Shown here: piece after piece, positions 17,900 to 27,283 of the stretch
Layout: each line of letters begins with the position of its first letter
Numbering within the stretch: position 1 is the first letter of the stretch
From: CAYUNA01 sp047629355
GTDB lineage: Bacteria > Bacteroidota > Bacteroidia > Chitinophagales > Saprospiraceae
Direction: 5' to 3'
Assembly: GCA_047629355.1 (NCBI GenBank)
Contig: JBLHWU010000012.1
Span: 1-44,741 of the forward strand
Length of the DNA stretch: 44,741 nt
Notes under the pieces: generated by a model
Seen by the model: the letters and a program-made list of their open reading frames with translations, nothing else
Told to the model about the DNA's origin: nothing
Databases searched by the model: none
Made by a program: the position numbers and the translations under genes

Positions 17900-18103
17900 A
17901 AATTATAAACGGTTGACGGCAGACGGCGCACAATTGACGGCGACGCAGCGTTTACCTTTGTAATTTTAGAAAATTTATAAATACTTTTTCTAGAAAGCAT
18001 TTAATTAAAATATAAAACAAGTCGAAGTTTATAGCTTAGGATGAATTATATTGAAAAACAAAATTTATTACTTGTCTCTCCGTCCACCGTCAGCTATCTA
18101 CTG

Positions 18104-18445
18104 TTAACCGTTTTGTAACCACTCGATACATTTATCAATTTCTTGAACGTATCGGTCAATTTGCCGCTTCAACAACTCTGTATCTTTTACTGAAAGAGAT
18201 TTTTTGCTCGAAGATTTACCATTAATTTTGGCATAAACTTCTCCACCCTTTCCTATCAAAATTTGCTGGTTATTCACCAGTCTTTCTTGCAACTCTTGAA
18301 TCATTTTCGACTGTTTCGAAAGCTCTTCTTTGAGTTCTTTATTTTCACCCAAAAGCACGGCATTGTGATGCTGATAGTCATCTCTTTCAGCAGCCATCCG
18401 CTTAACTTTTGATTCTATTTCATTAATTTTTGTTGCAATGTCCAT
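18104..18445 (-). CDS. Small coiled-coil protein between pheT and zapA
   Basis: A 113-aa protein that is almost wholly helical: residues 1-65 form a continuous coiled coil with heptad-like Leu/Ile spacing (IESKVKRMAAERDDYQHH), and the end (LLKRQIDRYVQEIDKCIEWL) forms a second amphipathic helix. Its position directly upstream of zapA and its architecture recall ZapB-like partners, but no sequence family is certain. I infer a role in division from context only. A separate dispersed word (CCGTCCACCGTCAGC) overlaps its stop codon. Confidence 0.8.
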   Translation of the reverse strand: MDIATKINEIESKVKRMAAERDDYQHHNAVLLGENKELKEELSKQSKMIQELQERLVNNQQILIGKGGEVYAKINGKSSSKKSLSVKDTELLKRQIDRYVQEIDKCIEWLQNG

Positions 18446-18522
18446 CAGTATCGGTCTTTGGTTATTTAGTCTTGGTTTTTAGTTTTAAGTAGTTCACCAT
18501 TTGCTAAATGCTAAAAACCGTT

Positions 18523-20967
18523 TTATCGACGAATAACTGCATTCAATTTACCCTCGTATTCCTTAATCAAATTATTCATCACTTTATCGACATCTTTATC
18601 TTTCAACGTCTTTGTAACATCTTCAAAAACAAAACTTACAGCATAAGATTTTTTACCCTCGCCCAATCGTTCTGCATCTTCGTAAACGTCAAAAAGGTTG
18701 ATTTTTTTCAATAATTTCTTACCAACTTTATTGGCTATGGCCGCAATATCCTGAAATTTTACCGAATTATCAATAACTAAGGCTAAATCTCGACGCATTG
18801 TCGGAAATTTATTTAATTCTGTAAACAAAACGCTGTTTTTACGCATCGCTTTCGTCAATGCGTCCATATTGATATCCGCAAAATAAACGTCGTGACGAAT
18901 GTCCATCTTTTTCAAAATAGCCGCATTCACTTTCCCAAACTCTACCAACGTTTGTGGTCCTCGATGATATTTTAAGCCATAAGCAAAAACATCACTTTTA
19001 ATTGCTGATTCCTGCACCCGACCTAAGCCTGCCCGTTTTAAAATATTTCCAACAAAAGATTTTAATGTAAAATATCCTGCTTCTGACTTCTCTTTATTTA
19101 GCCAACTTTCGTTCCAACGTTTGCCTGAAAGGAATAAAGTCAAATGTTCCGGCTCACTAAATCCGCCTTCCGCTTTCTTTCGGTAAGATTTTCCAAATTC
19201 AAATAACTTCAAATCAACGGTCTGTCGATTTTGATTTCGAACGACCGCTTCCAAGCCACTGAACAACATCTCGGGACGCATTACATCTAAATGAATGTTG
19301 GAAGTATTGTTCACATAAACCAATTCCTCTTCGGCAATCGGCAAAATTTCTTTGTAATATCGAGATTGAGACAAAGAGACTGCCATCATTTCATGAAAGC
19401 CATTTCCTGCTAACAAATCGCCTAATTTATTACGAATCGCCTGCTTCGAGATGCCCGCACCAATCACAACTGAGCTATTGATACGCGTCGGAATCGGTAC
19501 TTCATTCAAACCATAAATACGTAAAATCTCCTCCACTACATCCGCAGGGCGCAGTACATCTGACTTATTAGTCGGCACAGCTACGGTGAAATTTTCCTCT
19601 GTTTCTGCAACCACATCCATATTCATTGCTGCTAAAATTTCCTTCACTTTCACTTTTGGAATTTCAACACCAATCAAGGTATTTGTGTATTCGTAAGTAA
19701 CTTCAATCTCTTTTTTTGCAACCCGATTTGGATAGACGTCAACAATCTCTGAAGCAATTTCGCCACCTGCCAATTCTACCATCATCATCGCCGCCCGTTT
19801 CAAGGCATAAACGGAAACATTCGGATCGCTACCTTTTTCAAAAACTTTCGCCGCATCTGTCCGCAAATTATGTCGCGTACTCGTCCGTCGAATCGACATG
19901 GAGTTGAAATGCGCTGATTCTAAAAAGATATTTTTCGTAGAATCCGTTACTCCAGAATTCAAACCTCCAAAGACACCAGCAATACACATTCCTCTAGAGT
20001 CGCCATCACAAATCATCAAGTCTTCTTCATGCAACGAGCGTTCTTGTTCATCGAGTGACAGGAATTTTGCATCTTTCGCTAAAGTTTTAACGATGATTTT
20101 TTTACCCGCAATTTTATCTAAATCAAATGCATGGAGCGGTTGCCCCAATTCGTGAAGAATAAAATTTGTAATATCGACAATGTTGCTAATCGGTCGCACA
20201 CCAATCGCATTCAAACGATTTTTTAACCAATCAGGCGACTCTTTAATCGTTACATTCTTAATGGAAACGCCTGCATAACGTGGGCAAGCCTCGTTATTTT
20301 CAACCACTACTTCAATCGGCAAATCTGTTGACTGCACTTTAAAATTATCCACAGACGGACGCTTCACTTTGCCATCTCCCCCATAATTTATTTTCAACGC
20401 TGCCGCCAAATCTTCCGCAACGCCCAAGTGACAAGTCGCATCCGAACGGTTAGGCGTCAAGCCAATTTCGTAAACAACATCGTTTTCAATTTGGAAATAA
20501 TCTTTCGCTAAAGTTCCCGTTGCTACATCTTCTGGCAAAAGCATAATGCCGTCATGACCTTTGCCCAAGCCCAATTCATCTTCTGCGCAAAGCATACCTT
20601 CCGACACTTCCCCGCGAATTTTTCCTTTTTTGATTTTCCAAGCCTCGCCTTCTTTGGAATAAAGCGTCGTGCCGATTGTTGCGACTAAGACCTTTTTTCC
20701 TACTGCCACATTCGGCGCACCGCATACGATACTCAAATCTTCGGCGCCACCAATATCTACTTTCGTGACCGATAATTTATCCGCGCCAGCGTGCTTACCG
20801 CATTCCTTGACGTAGCCGACCACAATGCCTTCCAAGCCACCTTTCACACTTTCGACAATTTCTTCGCCTTCGACTTCCAGCCCGATATCCGTCAGAATTT
20901 CTGACACTTTTTCGGGTGTTTCTTTAATGTCGAGGTAATCTTTTAACCAGTTTAGAGATGTATTCAC
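18523..20967 (-). CDS. pheT: Phenylalanyl-tRNA synthetase beta subunit
   Basis: An 814-aa beta chain of the alpha2-beta2 enzyme that charges tRNA-Phe; the length is normal. Visible domains: N-terminal region with the tRNA-binding (EMAP-like) domain (VVGYVKECGKHAGADKLS, CGAPNVAVGKKV), B3/B4 editing domain (GQPLHAFDLDKIAGK), B5 domain, and the C-terminal ferredoxin-like anticodon-binding domain (FPTMRRDLALVID). pheS is not in the window, so the subunits are encoded apart. It is the first gene of the pheT, coiled-coil, zapA, rny series. A leader hairpin and a TATCTTTG box lie upstream. Confidence 0.97.
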   Translation of the reverse strand: MNTSLNWLKDYLDIKETPEKVSEILTDIGLEVEGEEIVESVKGGLEGIVVGYVKECGKHAGADKLSVTKVDIGGAEDLSIVCGAPNVAVGKKVLVATIGTTLYSKEGEAWKIKKGKIRGEVSEGMLCAEDELGLGKGHDGIMLLPEDVATGTLAKDYFQIENDVVYEIGLTPNRSDATCHLGVAEDLAAALKINYGGDGKVKRPSVDNFKVQSTDLPIEVVVENNEACPRYAGVSIKNVTIKESPDWLKNRLNAIGVRPISNIVDITNFILHELGQPLHAFDLDKIAGKKIIVKTLAKDAKFLSLDEQERSLHEEDLMICDGDSRGMCIAGVFGGLNSGVTDSTKNIFLESAHFNSMSIRRTSTRHNLRTDAAKVFEKGSDPNVSVYALKRAAMMMVELAGGEIASEIVDVYPNRVAKKEIEVTYEYTNTLIGVEIPKVKVKEILAAMNMDVVAETEENFTVAVPTNKSDVLRPADVVEEILRIYGLNEVPIPTRINSSVVIGAGISKQAIRNKLGDLLAGNGFHEMMAVSLSQSRYYKEILPIAEEELVYVNNTSNIHLDVMRPEMLFSGLEAVVRNQNRQTVDLKLFEFGKSYRKKAEGGFSEPEHLTLFLSGKRWNESWLNKEKSEAGYFTLKSFVGNILKRAGLGRVQESAIKSDVFAYGLKYHRGPQTLVEFGKVNAAILKKMDIRHDVYFADINMDALTKAMRKNSVLFTELNKFPTMRRDLALVIDNSVKFQDIAAIANKVGKKLLKKINLFDVYEDAERLGEGKKSYAVSFVFEDVTKTLKDKDVDKVMNNLIKEYEGKLNAVIRR

Positions 20968-21008
20968 GATACTATATTATAAAAAGTAATTGTATTTTGA
21001 TGTCGGTT

Positions 21009-21049
21009 TTTTAAACGAGGGTTTTCAAATGAAAGTTTCTCGTTTAAAA
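21009..21049 (-). promoter_or_regulatory. Leader hairpin of pheT
   Basis: TTTTAAACGAG (21009-21019) pairs perfectly with CTCGTTTAAAA (21039-21049), and the interior (GGTTTTC/GAAAGTTT) extends the stem. It lies 41 bp before the pheT start. A -7-like TATCTTTG on the minus strand at 21069-21076 would put this hairpin at the 5' end of the mRNA, but no -33 box is seen at the right spacing. Attenuation or mRNA protection are possible; no T run follows on the minus strand. Confidence 0.45.
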
Positions 21050-21227
21050 GGTTTTTTCTAAAAGTGGGCAAAGATAGGGAAAAGGGTAGAAATTATTGAT
21101 TTTTCAACTGTATTGAGTCGTGTTTTATAAAAATAACATTTAAAAAATAAAAAAGCTATTTCCTATAACCTTCAAATTCTGACAATCCCAAGATATTTAT
21201 CTCTCCAAAAAGTCCCAATTTTGCACA

Positions 21228-21599
21228 ATGAATCCAACACTTTACGAACAATTGGGCGCAGAAAATCTGCAGCAGATGGTCAACAATTTCTATGATTTAG
21301 TTGTAGAAGATAAGGAGATTTCTCATCTCTTTACGACCGATATGGAAATTGTGAAACGAAAGCAAACTACTTTTCTAACTCAGTTTTTGGGTGGACCAAT
21401 GCTTTACAATCAAGAATATGGTCATCCTCGAATGCGAATGCGTCACATGCCGCACAAAATCACGGGAGAAGGTGCTATGGCTTGGCTGAACTGCATGAAT
21501 CAGGCGATTGAAGCGTTAGATATTGAGGAAGATTTGAAGACGAATTTGTTCAATTGTTTTCCTAAATTAGCGGCGCATATGATAAATAGTCATAGGTAA
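21228..21599 (+). CDS. Truncated (2/2) haemoglobin, group II type
   Basis: A 123-aa haem protein binding oxygen or nitric oxide. The group II signature GGPMLYNQEYGHPRMRMRHM is present, with proximal His73 in RMRHMPHKI, Tyr22 (B10) in NNFYDLV and Trp86 (G8) in AMAWLNC, all expected for trHbO. The length is normal. It stands between pheT (divergent) and the RND pump gene 116 bp downstream on the same strand, from which it is separated by a modular palindromic element. No partner reductase is near. Confidence 0.92.
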   Translation: MNPTLYEQLGAENLQQMVNNFYDLVVEDKEISHLFTTDMEIVKRKQTTFLTQFLGGPMLYNQEYGHPRMRMRHMPHKITGEGAMAWLNCMNQAIEALDIEEDLKTNLFNCFPKLAAHMINSHR

Positions 21600-21630
21600 T
21601 TTGTTTAATATTTCACTAAAAAAACATTGC

Positions 21631-21691
21631 GCGTTGCCTGCGGCAACGCGGGAAGAGTTTTTGAGGATGAAAAATTATTTTTCATCCTCAA
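21631..21691. repeat. Modular element: GC mini-hairpin plus private palindrome (copy B)
   Basis: GCGTTGCC-TGC-GGCAACGC (21631-21649) is a perfect 8-bp hairpin. It is followed by GGGAAGA and then TTGAGGATGAAAAA (21661-21674) with its exact reverse complement (21678-21691). Copies of the GC part occur at 15484 and 26322 with different long arms. It separates the haemoglobin and RND genes. Confidence 0.75.
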
Positions 21692-21715
21692 ATTCCTTAA
21701 TACATCACCAAAACG

Positions 21716-24700
21716 ATGAAAATAAAAGAAAAAGACCTCCGTACGTTCAGTTTTTCCAACTTTGCGGTCGATAATGCGACGAGCATTTTTTTATTGACGT
21801 TTATGATTCTATTTTTTGGTGTTTATTCTTACCAAGAAATGCCGAAAGAGCAATATCCGGAAGCGTCTCTACCCTTGATTTTTGTCAATACGCCTTACTT
21901 TGGTAATTCTGCGCCAGATATTGAAAGCCTGATTACGCGACCGATAGAAAAGGAATTACAGTCTTTAAATGGCATCAAGACGATTCGTTCGACCTCGATT
22001 CAGGATTTTTCGATTGTGACGGCGGAGTTTGTGAGTGATGTGGATTTTGATTTGGCGGTTAGAAAAGTGAAGGATGCCGTGGATTTGGCGAAAAGCGAAT
22101 TGCCAACCGACTTGGACAATGACCCAATTGTGCAGGAAGTAAATTTTTCGGATTTGCCGATTGTGACGGTGAATGTTTCGGGAAATTATCCGCCAGCAAT
22201 TTTGAAAAAATATGCGGAAATTTTAGAAGATGAAATTGAGGATATTCGCGAAGTTAGTGGGGTGGAAATGAAGGGAGATTTGGAAAATGAAGTCAAAATT
22301 AATGTCGATTTTTTAAAAATGGAATCCATGCAGATTTCGTTTTTTGATTTAGAAAATGCGATTGCTTCTGAGAATATTACGATGTCGGGTGGGGAAATTG
22401 TCAACAATGATTTTCGGCGAGCGATTCGGGTGAAAGGGGAGTTTGAAAACATGGAACAAATCCGCAACCTGATTGTCAAAAGTGAAAACCAGCGTCCCGT
22501 GTTTTTGAAAGATTTTGCGACGGTGGAATATGGTTTTAAAGATCGGGTGAGCATCGCTCGTTCGGATGGATTTCCCGTAATTTCTTTGGATGTAATTAAA
22601 AGACGTGGGGAAAATTTATTGGCAACTTCTGATTATGTCAAAGATGCGGTATTGCGAGTGAAACCTAATTTGCCCAACGATTTGAAAGTTAGTTTTTTCA
22701 ATGACCAATCTATTTATACTCGAAATGAAGTCTCGAATCTGGAGAATAGCATCATTTCAGGTGTCATTTTGGTAATTTTGGTCCTGCAATTTTTTCTTGG
22801 CTTACGGAACGCTTCCTTCGTTGGATTGGCGATTCCTTTGTCAATGTTATTAGGAATTATGGTGCTGTTTGTGTCGGGTGTGACGATTAATATTGTGGTG
22901 TTATTTTCCTTGATTCTTGCTCTCGGTTTATTGGTGGATAATGCCATTGTGGTCGTGGAAAATATCTATCGCTATAGGCAAAACGGATATAACGGCGTTG
23001 ACGCAGCGAAATATGGCGCGGGCGAAGTAGCGATGCCGATTATTGCTTCTACGGCGACGACTTTGGCAGCGTTTTTACCTTTAGCTTTTTGGCCGGGCAT
23101 CATGGGGTCTTTTATGAAATATATGCCAATTACCTTGATGATTGTGCTGTCGTCTTCCTTATTTGTTGCCTTGGTCATCAACCCTGTTTTTACTTCCAGA
23201 ATGATGAAAATCGATGAAAAATCGGAAGATTCTAAGGTGCGTAAACGGAAGCGTCGAAACGTTTTAATTGGTGCGGCAGTGATGATAATATTGGCAGTGA
23301 TTTGTCATTTTTTAATTCCGATTCAAGCACCACGAAATATTTTGGCATTTGCAACAATTATTTCTTTGCTGAATTATTTTATCCTTCGACCTGGTGCATT
23401 TTATTTTCAAAATAAATTTCTACCCGTTTTAGAAAGTTTATATGATAAATTCATCCGAAGTGCCCTTCGGATTCCTTTGTCAATTTTTATCGGAACGTTT
23501 ATTTTCCTGTTTATTTCTTTTAAATTATTTGAAATACGGTCGCCAAAAGTTGAATTCTTTTCATCTGCCGACCCTGTTTATGTGAATGCGTTTGTAGAAT
23601 TGCCGTTGGGAAAAGACATCGAAGCGACCAATGATTTGATGAAGGAATTGGAAAATAAAGTACAAGAAGCGGTTAAACCTTATGAGGCGATTGTAGAAGC
23701 TGTTTTGTCTCAAATAGGTAAAAACACAGGGGACCCAAATGCGCCGCCTGAACCGGGCGCGTCTCCGAATAAAGCTCGTTTGACTGTTTCCTTTATCCCT
23801 GCCAATCAAAGAGGAGAGTTGTCGACCGTTGATGTGATGAAAGACATTCGGGAAGCGATTAGTGGCTATCCAGGAGTAAAGATTCAAGTTGAACCAAACG
23901 CGGATGGACTGTCAACTGGTAAGCCGATTAATATTGAAATTTCAGGAGAAGAATTGACTGGATTGATTCCGTTATCAGAAGAAATTATCGCTTTTATCAA
24001 TAGCAAAGACATTGCAGGAATAGAAGATTTGAAAGCGGATGTTAAGTTAGGTAAACCTGAATTGGCAGTTAATGTTGACCGCTCTGCTGCCCGTCGTTAT
24101 GGCGTTTCGACGATGGATATTGCCAACTCGATTCGGACGGCAGTTTATGGTCGGCAGGTTTCAAAATTTAAGGATGGCGAAGATGAATATCCAATCTATG
24201 TGCGCTTGGATAAAAAATATCGAAACAATGTCAGTGATTTGATGAATCAACGCATCACCTTTCGAAATCCAGCGAATGGGCAGATTGCACAAGTGCCAAT
24301 TTCGGCGGTAGCGAGTGTGGATTATACCTCTACTTATAGTTCGATTCAGCGGAAAAATTTAGACCGCGTTATTACCGTGGCTTCGAATATTGTTGAGCCT
24401 TATAACGCGAATGAAATCGTGGCGAAGATTAAGAACGAGATGAAAAATTTTGACATTCCAAAAGGTTATTCCATTGACTTTACGGGCGAACAACAAGAAC
24501 AGCAGGAAAATATGGATTTCTTGTCGATGGCTTTGTTGATGGCCTTATTTATGATTTTGATTATTTTGGTAGGGCAGTTTAATTCGATTATTTCACCAGT
24601 AATTATTATGTTTTCCGTGATTTTTAGCACAATTGGTGTTGCTTTGGGTTACGCGATTACGGGAGAGAATATATCTATCATTTTTACGGGAGTCGGTATT

Positions 24701-25126
24701 ATTTCCTTGGCGGGAATTGTTGTGAATAACGCTATCGTTTTGGTAGATTATGTCAATTTATTGGTCAAGAATAAACGGGAAGAACTCGGTTTAGCGAGCA
24801 TGTACGATATGAAACGAGAAGATGTGCGGGATGCCATTATCAATGGAGGTGCGACGCGTTTGCGACCCGTTTTATTGACGGCGATTACGACCATTTTAGG
24901 ATTAATTCCGTTGGCGATTGGCTTTAATTTTAACTTTTTTACCCTCATTTCTGAACTGGACCCGCACCTTTTTATCGGTGGTGATAATACGGCAATGTGG
25001 GGTCCGATGGCGTGGACAATTATCTATGGATTGGTGTTCGCTACGTTTTTGACATTGATTGTTGTGCCGGCGATGTATTGGTTGGCCTATCGCTTTCAAA
25101 TGCGGGTAAAACGGTTGTTTAATTAA
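21716..25126 (+). CDS. RND-family efflux transporter permease (AcrB-like)
   Basis: An 1136-aa inner-membrane proton-driven pump. It has the RND layout: helix 1 near residue 20, a large periplasmic loop, helices 2-6 (SGVILVILVLQFFLGLRN; LILALGLLVDNAIVVVENI), a second loop, and helices 8-12 (FSVIFSTIGVALGYAITG; ISLAGIVVNNAIVLVDYVN). The proton-relay site of AcrB, DD in helix 4, reads DN here (LLVDNAIV), so only one Asp is kept. A basic insert near 500-520 (KVRKRKRRN) adds length. No membrane-fusion or outer-membrane partner is adjacent, so the substrate is unknown. The stop overlaps that of the convergent AI-2E-family gene. Confidence 0.93.
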   Translation: MKIKEKDLRTFSFSNFAVDNATSIFLLTFMILFFGVYSYQEMPKEQYPEASLPLIFVNTPYFGNSAPDIESLITRPIEKELQSLNGIKTIRSTSIQDFSIVTAEFVSDVDFDLAVRKVKDAVDLAKSELPTDLDNDPIVQEVNFSDLPIVTVNVSGNYPPAILKKYAEILEDEIEDIREVSGVEMKGDLENEVKINVDFLKMESMQISFFDLENAIASENITMSGGEIVNNDFRRAIRVKGEFENMEQIRNLIVKSENQRPVFLKDFATVEYGFKDRVSIARSDGFPVISLDVIKRRGENLLATSDYVKDAVLRVKPNLPNDLKVSFFNDQSIYTRNEVSNLENSIISGVILVILVLQFFLGLRNASFVGLAIPLSMLLGIMVLFVSGVTINIVVLFSLILALGLLVDNAIVVVENIYRYRQNGYNGVDAAKYGAGEVAMPIIASTATTLAAFLPLAFWPGIMGSFMKYMPITLMIVLSSSLFVALVINPVFTSRMMKIDEKSEDSKVRKRKRRNVLIGAAVMIILAVICHFLIPIQAPRNILAFATIISLLNYFILRPGAFYFQNKFLPVLESLYDKFIRSALRIPLSIFIGTFIFLFISFKLFEIRSPKVEFFSSADPVYVNAFVELPLGKDIEATNDLMKELENKVQEAVKPYEAIVEAVLSQIGKNTGDPNAPPEPGASPNKARLTVSFIPANQRGELSTVDVMKDIREAISGYPGVKIQVEPNADGLSTGKPINIEISGEELTGLIPLSEEIIAFINSKDIAGIEDLKADVKLGKPELAVNVDRSAARRYGVSTMDIANSIRTAVYGRQVSKFKDGEDEYPIYVRLDKKYRNNVSDLMNQRITFRNPANGQIAQVPISAVASVDYTSTYSSIQRKNLDRVITVASNIVEPYNANEIVAKIKNEMKNFDIPKGYSIDFTGEQQEQQENMDFLSMALLMALFMILIILVGQFNSIISPVIIMFSVIFSTIGVALGYAITGENISIIFTGVGIISLAGIVVNNAIVLVDYVNLLVKNKREELGLASMYDMKREDVRDAIINGGATRLRPVLLTAITTILGLIPLAIGFNFNFFTLISELDPHLFIGGDNTAMWGPMAWTIIYGLVFATFLTLIVVPAMYWLAYRFQMRVKRLFN

Positions 25127-26238
25127 GAATTCCTTCGCCGCATCCTCACCGTCATCTTCTGCACGATTTTAAACTTACTTAAAAATACCCCTGCAATCAC
25201 GCGCAAAACGGTATAAACTGGAATCGCCAAAACCATCCCACCAATGCCATTCAATTGTGCGCCCATCAAAATAACGATAAAAATTTCTAGTGGATGCGCC
25301 AGTACGCTATTGGAGAAAATCCAAGGTTGTAACATGAAATTATCCAACAACTGCATCGCACCGAAGACGGCGACAACCTTTACAAGCATAGGTAACATTT
25401 GGGTATAAAATTCTAAATCTAAATTGGAAGAAATGGTAATAATTAAGCCAAAAGTTGCTCCAATCAACGGGCCGACGTAAGGAATTACATTTATTAAAGC
25501 GGCAAAGAATCCAATTAGTAAGGCATTTTGAATTCCAAATAAACCGAGTAAGACGGAAACAAAAGCGGTAATAATTGTCATTTGAATCAAAATTCCACCA
25601 AAGTATCGCGTCAACATTCTGGAAATATCTTGAATCGCTTGTCGAATCCGATTTTCGTAATGCCCAGGGGCAATAGTGACGATAAAATCAACGAATAAAC
25701 CTTGCTCTTTTAAAAAGAAAAAGGTGATAAAAATAATGGAAAAGACGTTAAGTAAAATATTGCCGGCTGTGCCAATCAGGCTATTAAAATAGGTACGAAT
25801 TGCACTTGGCTTGAACCAATTGGAAAACATTTCGCGCATCTGTTCAGCTAAAGAAATATCTGTTGAATCCGACAAACCATATCTTGCCAGCCAATTATTG
25901 AACTGATTAATTGGCACTTCCAAAGCGGAAGCAATACTTTTATAATCGACCTCTGCCAAATTATTCGCTTGCGCAATAATGAGCGGCACAAAAACCATAA
26001 TCAAACCCGTAATGATAATAAAGTAACAAATCAAGGTAAGTGCAGCAGCAATATTCGGTCCTGCTTGGAATTTTCCGATGCGCAAACGTCTTTGAAAAAA
26101 GCGCATAAATGGCTGTCCTATCATTGACAATACCCATGCAATTAGAACATACGCGACGATAGTACTGAAATAATACATCAACGCCAATACGAGGAGAACC
26201 CCCAAAATAATGGCAACATTGCGACCAGAAATTTTCAT
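25123..26238 (-). CDS. AI-2E family transporter (PerM/YdgG-like)
   Basis: A 371-aa integral membrane protein with about eight helices: a helical pair at 8-45, helices at about 60-90, a soluble middle part (130-150) and a C-terminal helix group containing GFFAALINVIPYVGPLIGATFG, of which PYVGPLIG is the family hallmark, then LDNFMLQPWIFSNSVLAHP. Members include an AI-2 exporter and proton/sodium antiporters; the substrate cannot be assigned from sequence. The gene converges with the RND gene, and their stops share the palindrome TTAA at 25123-25126. Confidence 0.88.
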   Translation of the reverse strand: MKISGRNVAIILGVLLVLALMYYFSTIVAYVLIAWVLSMIGQPFMRFFQRRLRIGKFQAGPNIAAALTLICYFIIITGLIMVFVPLIIAQANNLAEVDYKSIASALEVPINQFNNWLARYGLSDSTDISLAEQMREMFSNWFKPSAIRTYFNSLIGTAGNILLNVFSIIFITFFFLKEQGLFVDFIVTIAPGHYENRIRQAIQDISRMLTRYFGGILIQMTIITAFVSVLLGLFGIQNALLIGFFAALINVIPYVGPLIGATFGLIITISSNLDLEFYTQMLPMLVKVVAVFGAMQLLDNFMLQPWIFSNSVLAHPLEIFIVILMGAQLNGIGGMVLAIPVYTVLRVIAGVFLSKFKIVQKMTVRMRRRNS

Positions 26239-26321
26239 CGGTTGAGTGAATTGGTATACCGTGGCGACTTATTAATTAAATAAACGAATAGAGTCCCTTT
26301 TATCGCCAAAATAAAAAGGTT

Positions 26322-26400
26322 GCGCACTGCCTGCGGCAGCGCGGGATAAGGTTTTGAAGGATAAAAAAGGTTTTTTACAAAACCTTTTTTATCCTTCAAA
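26322..26400. repeat. Modular element: GC mini-hairpin plus private palindrome (copy C)
   Basis: CTGCC-TGC-GGCAG (26327-26339) inside GCGC/GCGCGG forms the GC hairpin. After GGGATAAGG a perfect 22-bp palindrome follows, starting TTTGAAGGATAAAAAAGG (26353-26374) and mirrored at 26379-26400 around the loop TTAC. The design is the same as copies A and B, with unrelated long arms. It lies between rnc and the AI-2E-family gene. Confidence 0.8.
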
Positions 26401-26422
26401 TTCCCTTTTTTTAATAGGACAT

Positions 26423-27175
26423 TTAATTACTTGTCTCCGCTTCCAAGGCCAAAATACCAAGCGACAACATCGCTTTTTCAGAAGCTGTTTGCTCCGCACT
26501 TTTTTTATTGAAATCATCGGCAGTTGCCAATTTTTCTCCGTCAATTAACACGGCAACTTTGAAACGGTCGCGTTTTTCAAACTTGTAGCGCGCGACCAAT
26601 TTGTAGGTAACGACTTGTCCATTTTTTTGGCACCATTCCAAAAGCTGACTTTTGTAATTGTCGTCGTACATCTCCAATTCGTGAATGTCCACATAATTCC
26701 GCAAAATTTTGCCGATAACGTATCGCTTCGTCAAATTGTAGCCCTGTTCCAAATATACTGCACCAACAAGTGCTTCCACGGCATTTCCCAACATGGAGCG
26801 GCTCAAACGTGTTTGGTTGTATTCTTGAAGAATCATGTCCAAACCCATTTTATCACCAATCGTGTTCAACGATTTTCGTTTAACGATTTTCGACCGCATT
26901 TTGGTGAGGAAACCCTCATCTGCACCGGGATATTTTTTAAATAAATATTCCGCTACAATTGTACCCAAAACTGCGTCGCCGAGATACTCCAAGCGTTCGT
27001 TGTTTTGACCGCCGTAGCCACCGTTGTCCGTGGTATTTGATTTGTGAGAAAAAGCCAGTTTGAAAATCGGGATATTACTCGGCGTAAAGCCAACCAAACC
27101 TCGGATTTTACGGGCAAATTCTTTGTCGGGAGAGAAAAAATAATTGTAAAAACGTAAAATAATCCGCAATAACAA
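26423..27175 (-). CDS. rnc: Ribonuclease III
   Basis: Double-strand-specific endoribonuclease that processes rRNA precursors and structured mRNAs. It has 250 aa. The catalytic signature NERLEYLGDAVLG and the second acidic site in GNAVEALVGAVYLE are intact, preceded by LAFSHKS. A C-terminal double-stranded-RNA-binding domain runs from about 165 to 240 (NYKSQLLEWCQKNGQ ... EQTASEKAMLSLG). The start at 27175 is TTG, since the frame has no ATG before the conserved part. It follows acpP-fabF as expected for this cluster, but 855 bp of repeat-rich DNA separates it from fabF. Confidence 0.96.
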   Translation of the reverse strand: MLLRIILRFYNYFFSPDKEFARKIRGLVGFTPSNIPIFKLAFSHKSNTTDNGGYGGQNNERLEYLGDAVLGTIVAEYLFKKYPGADEGFLTKMRSKIVKRKSLNTIGDKMGLDMILQEYNQTRLSRSMLGNAVEALVGAVYLEQGYNLTKRYVIGKILRNYVDIHELEMYDDNYKSQLLEWCQKNGQVVTYKLVARYKFEKRDRFKVAVLIDGEKLATADDFNKKSAEQTASEKAMLSLGILALEAETSN

Positions 27176-27283
27176 GGGATAGAATTTTAGTAGTTCTTAG
27201 TAGAATGCTCCAAAATCTGGTAGATTGCTTGAAATGCAAACCTAACAGATTCAATGATTACGGAACTCTATCTACTTCAAACC

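Noticed and set aside
17408..18103. 6S RNA next to zapA, as in gamma-proteobacteria
   Set aside because: I found no long helix with central bubble in either gap; the gaps hold GACGGTTGACGG-type words and A/T-rich sequence only.
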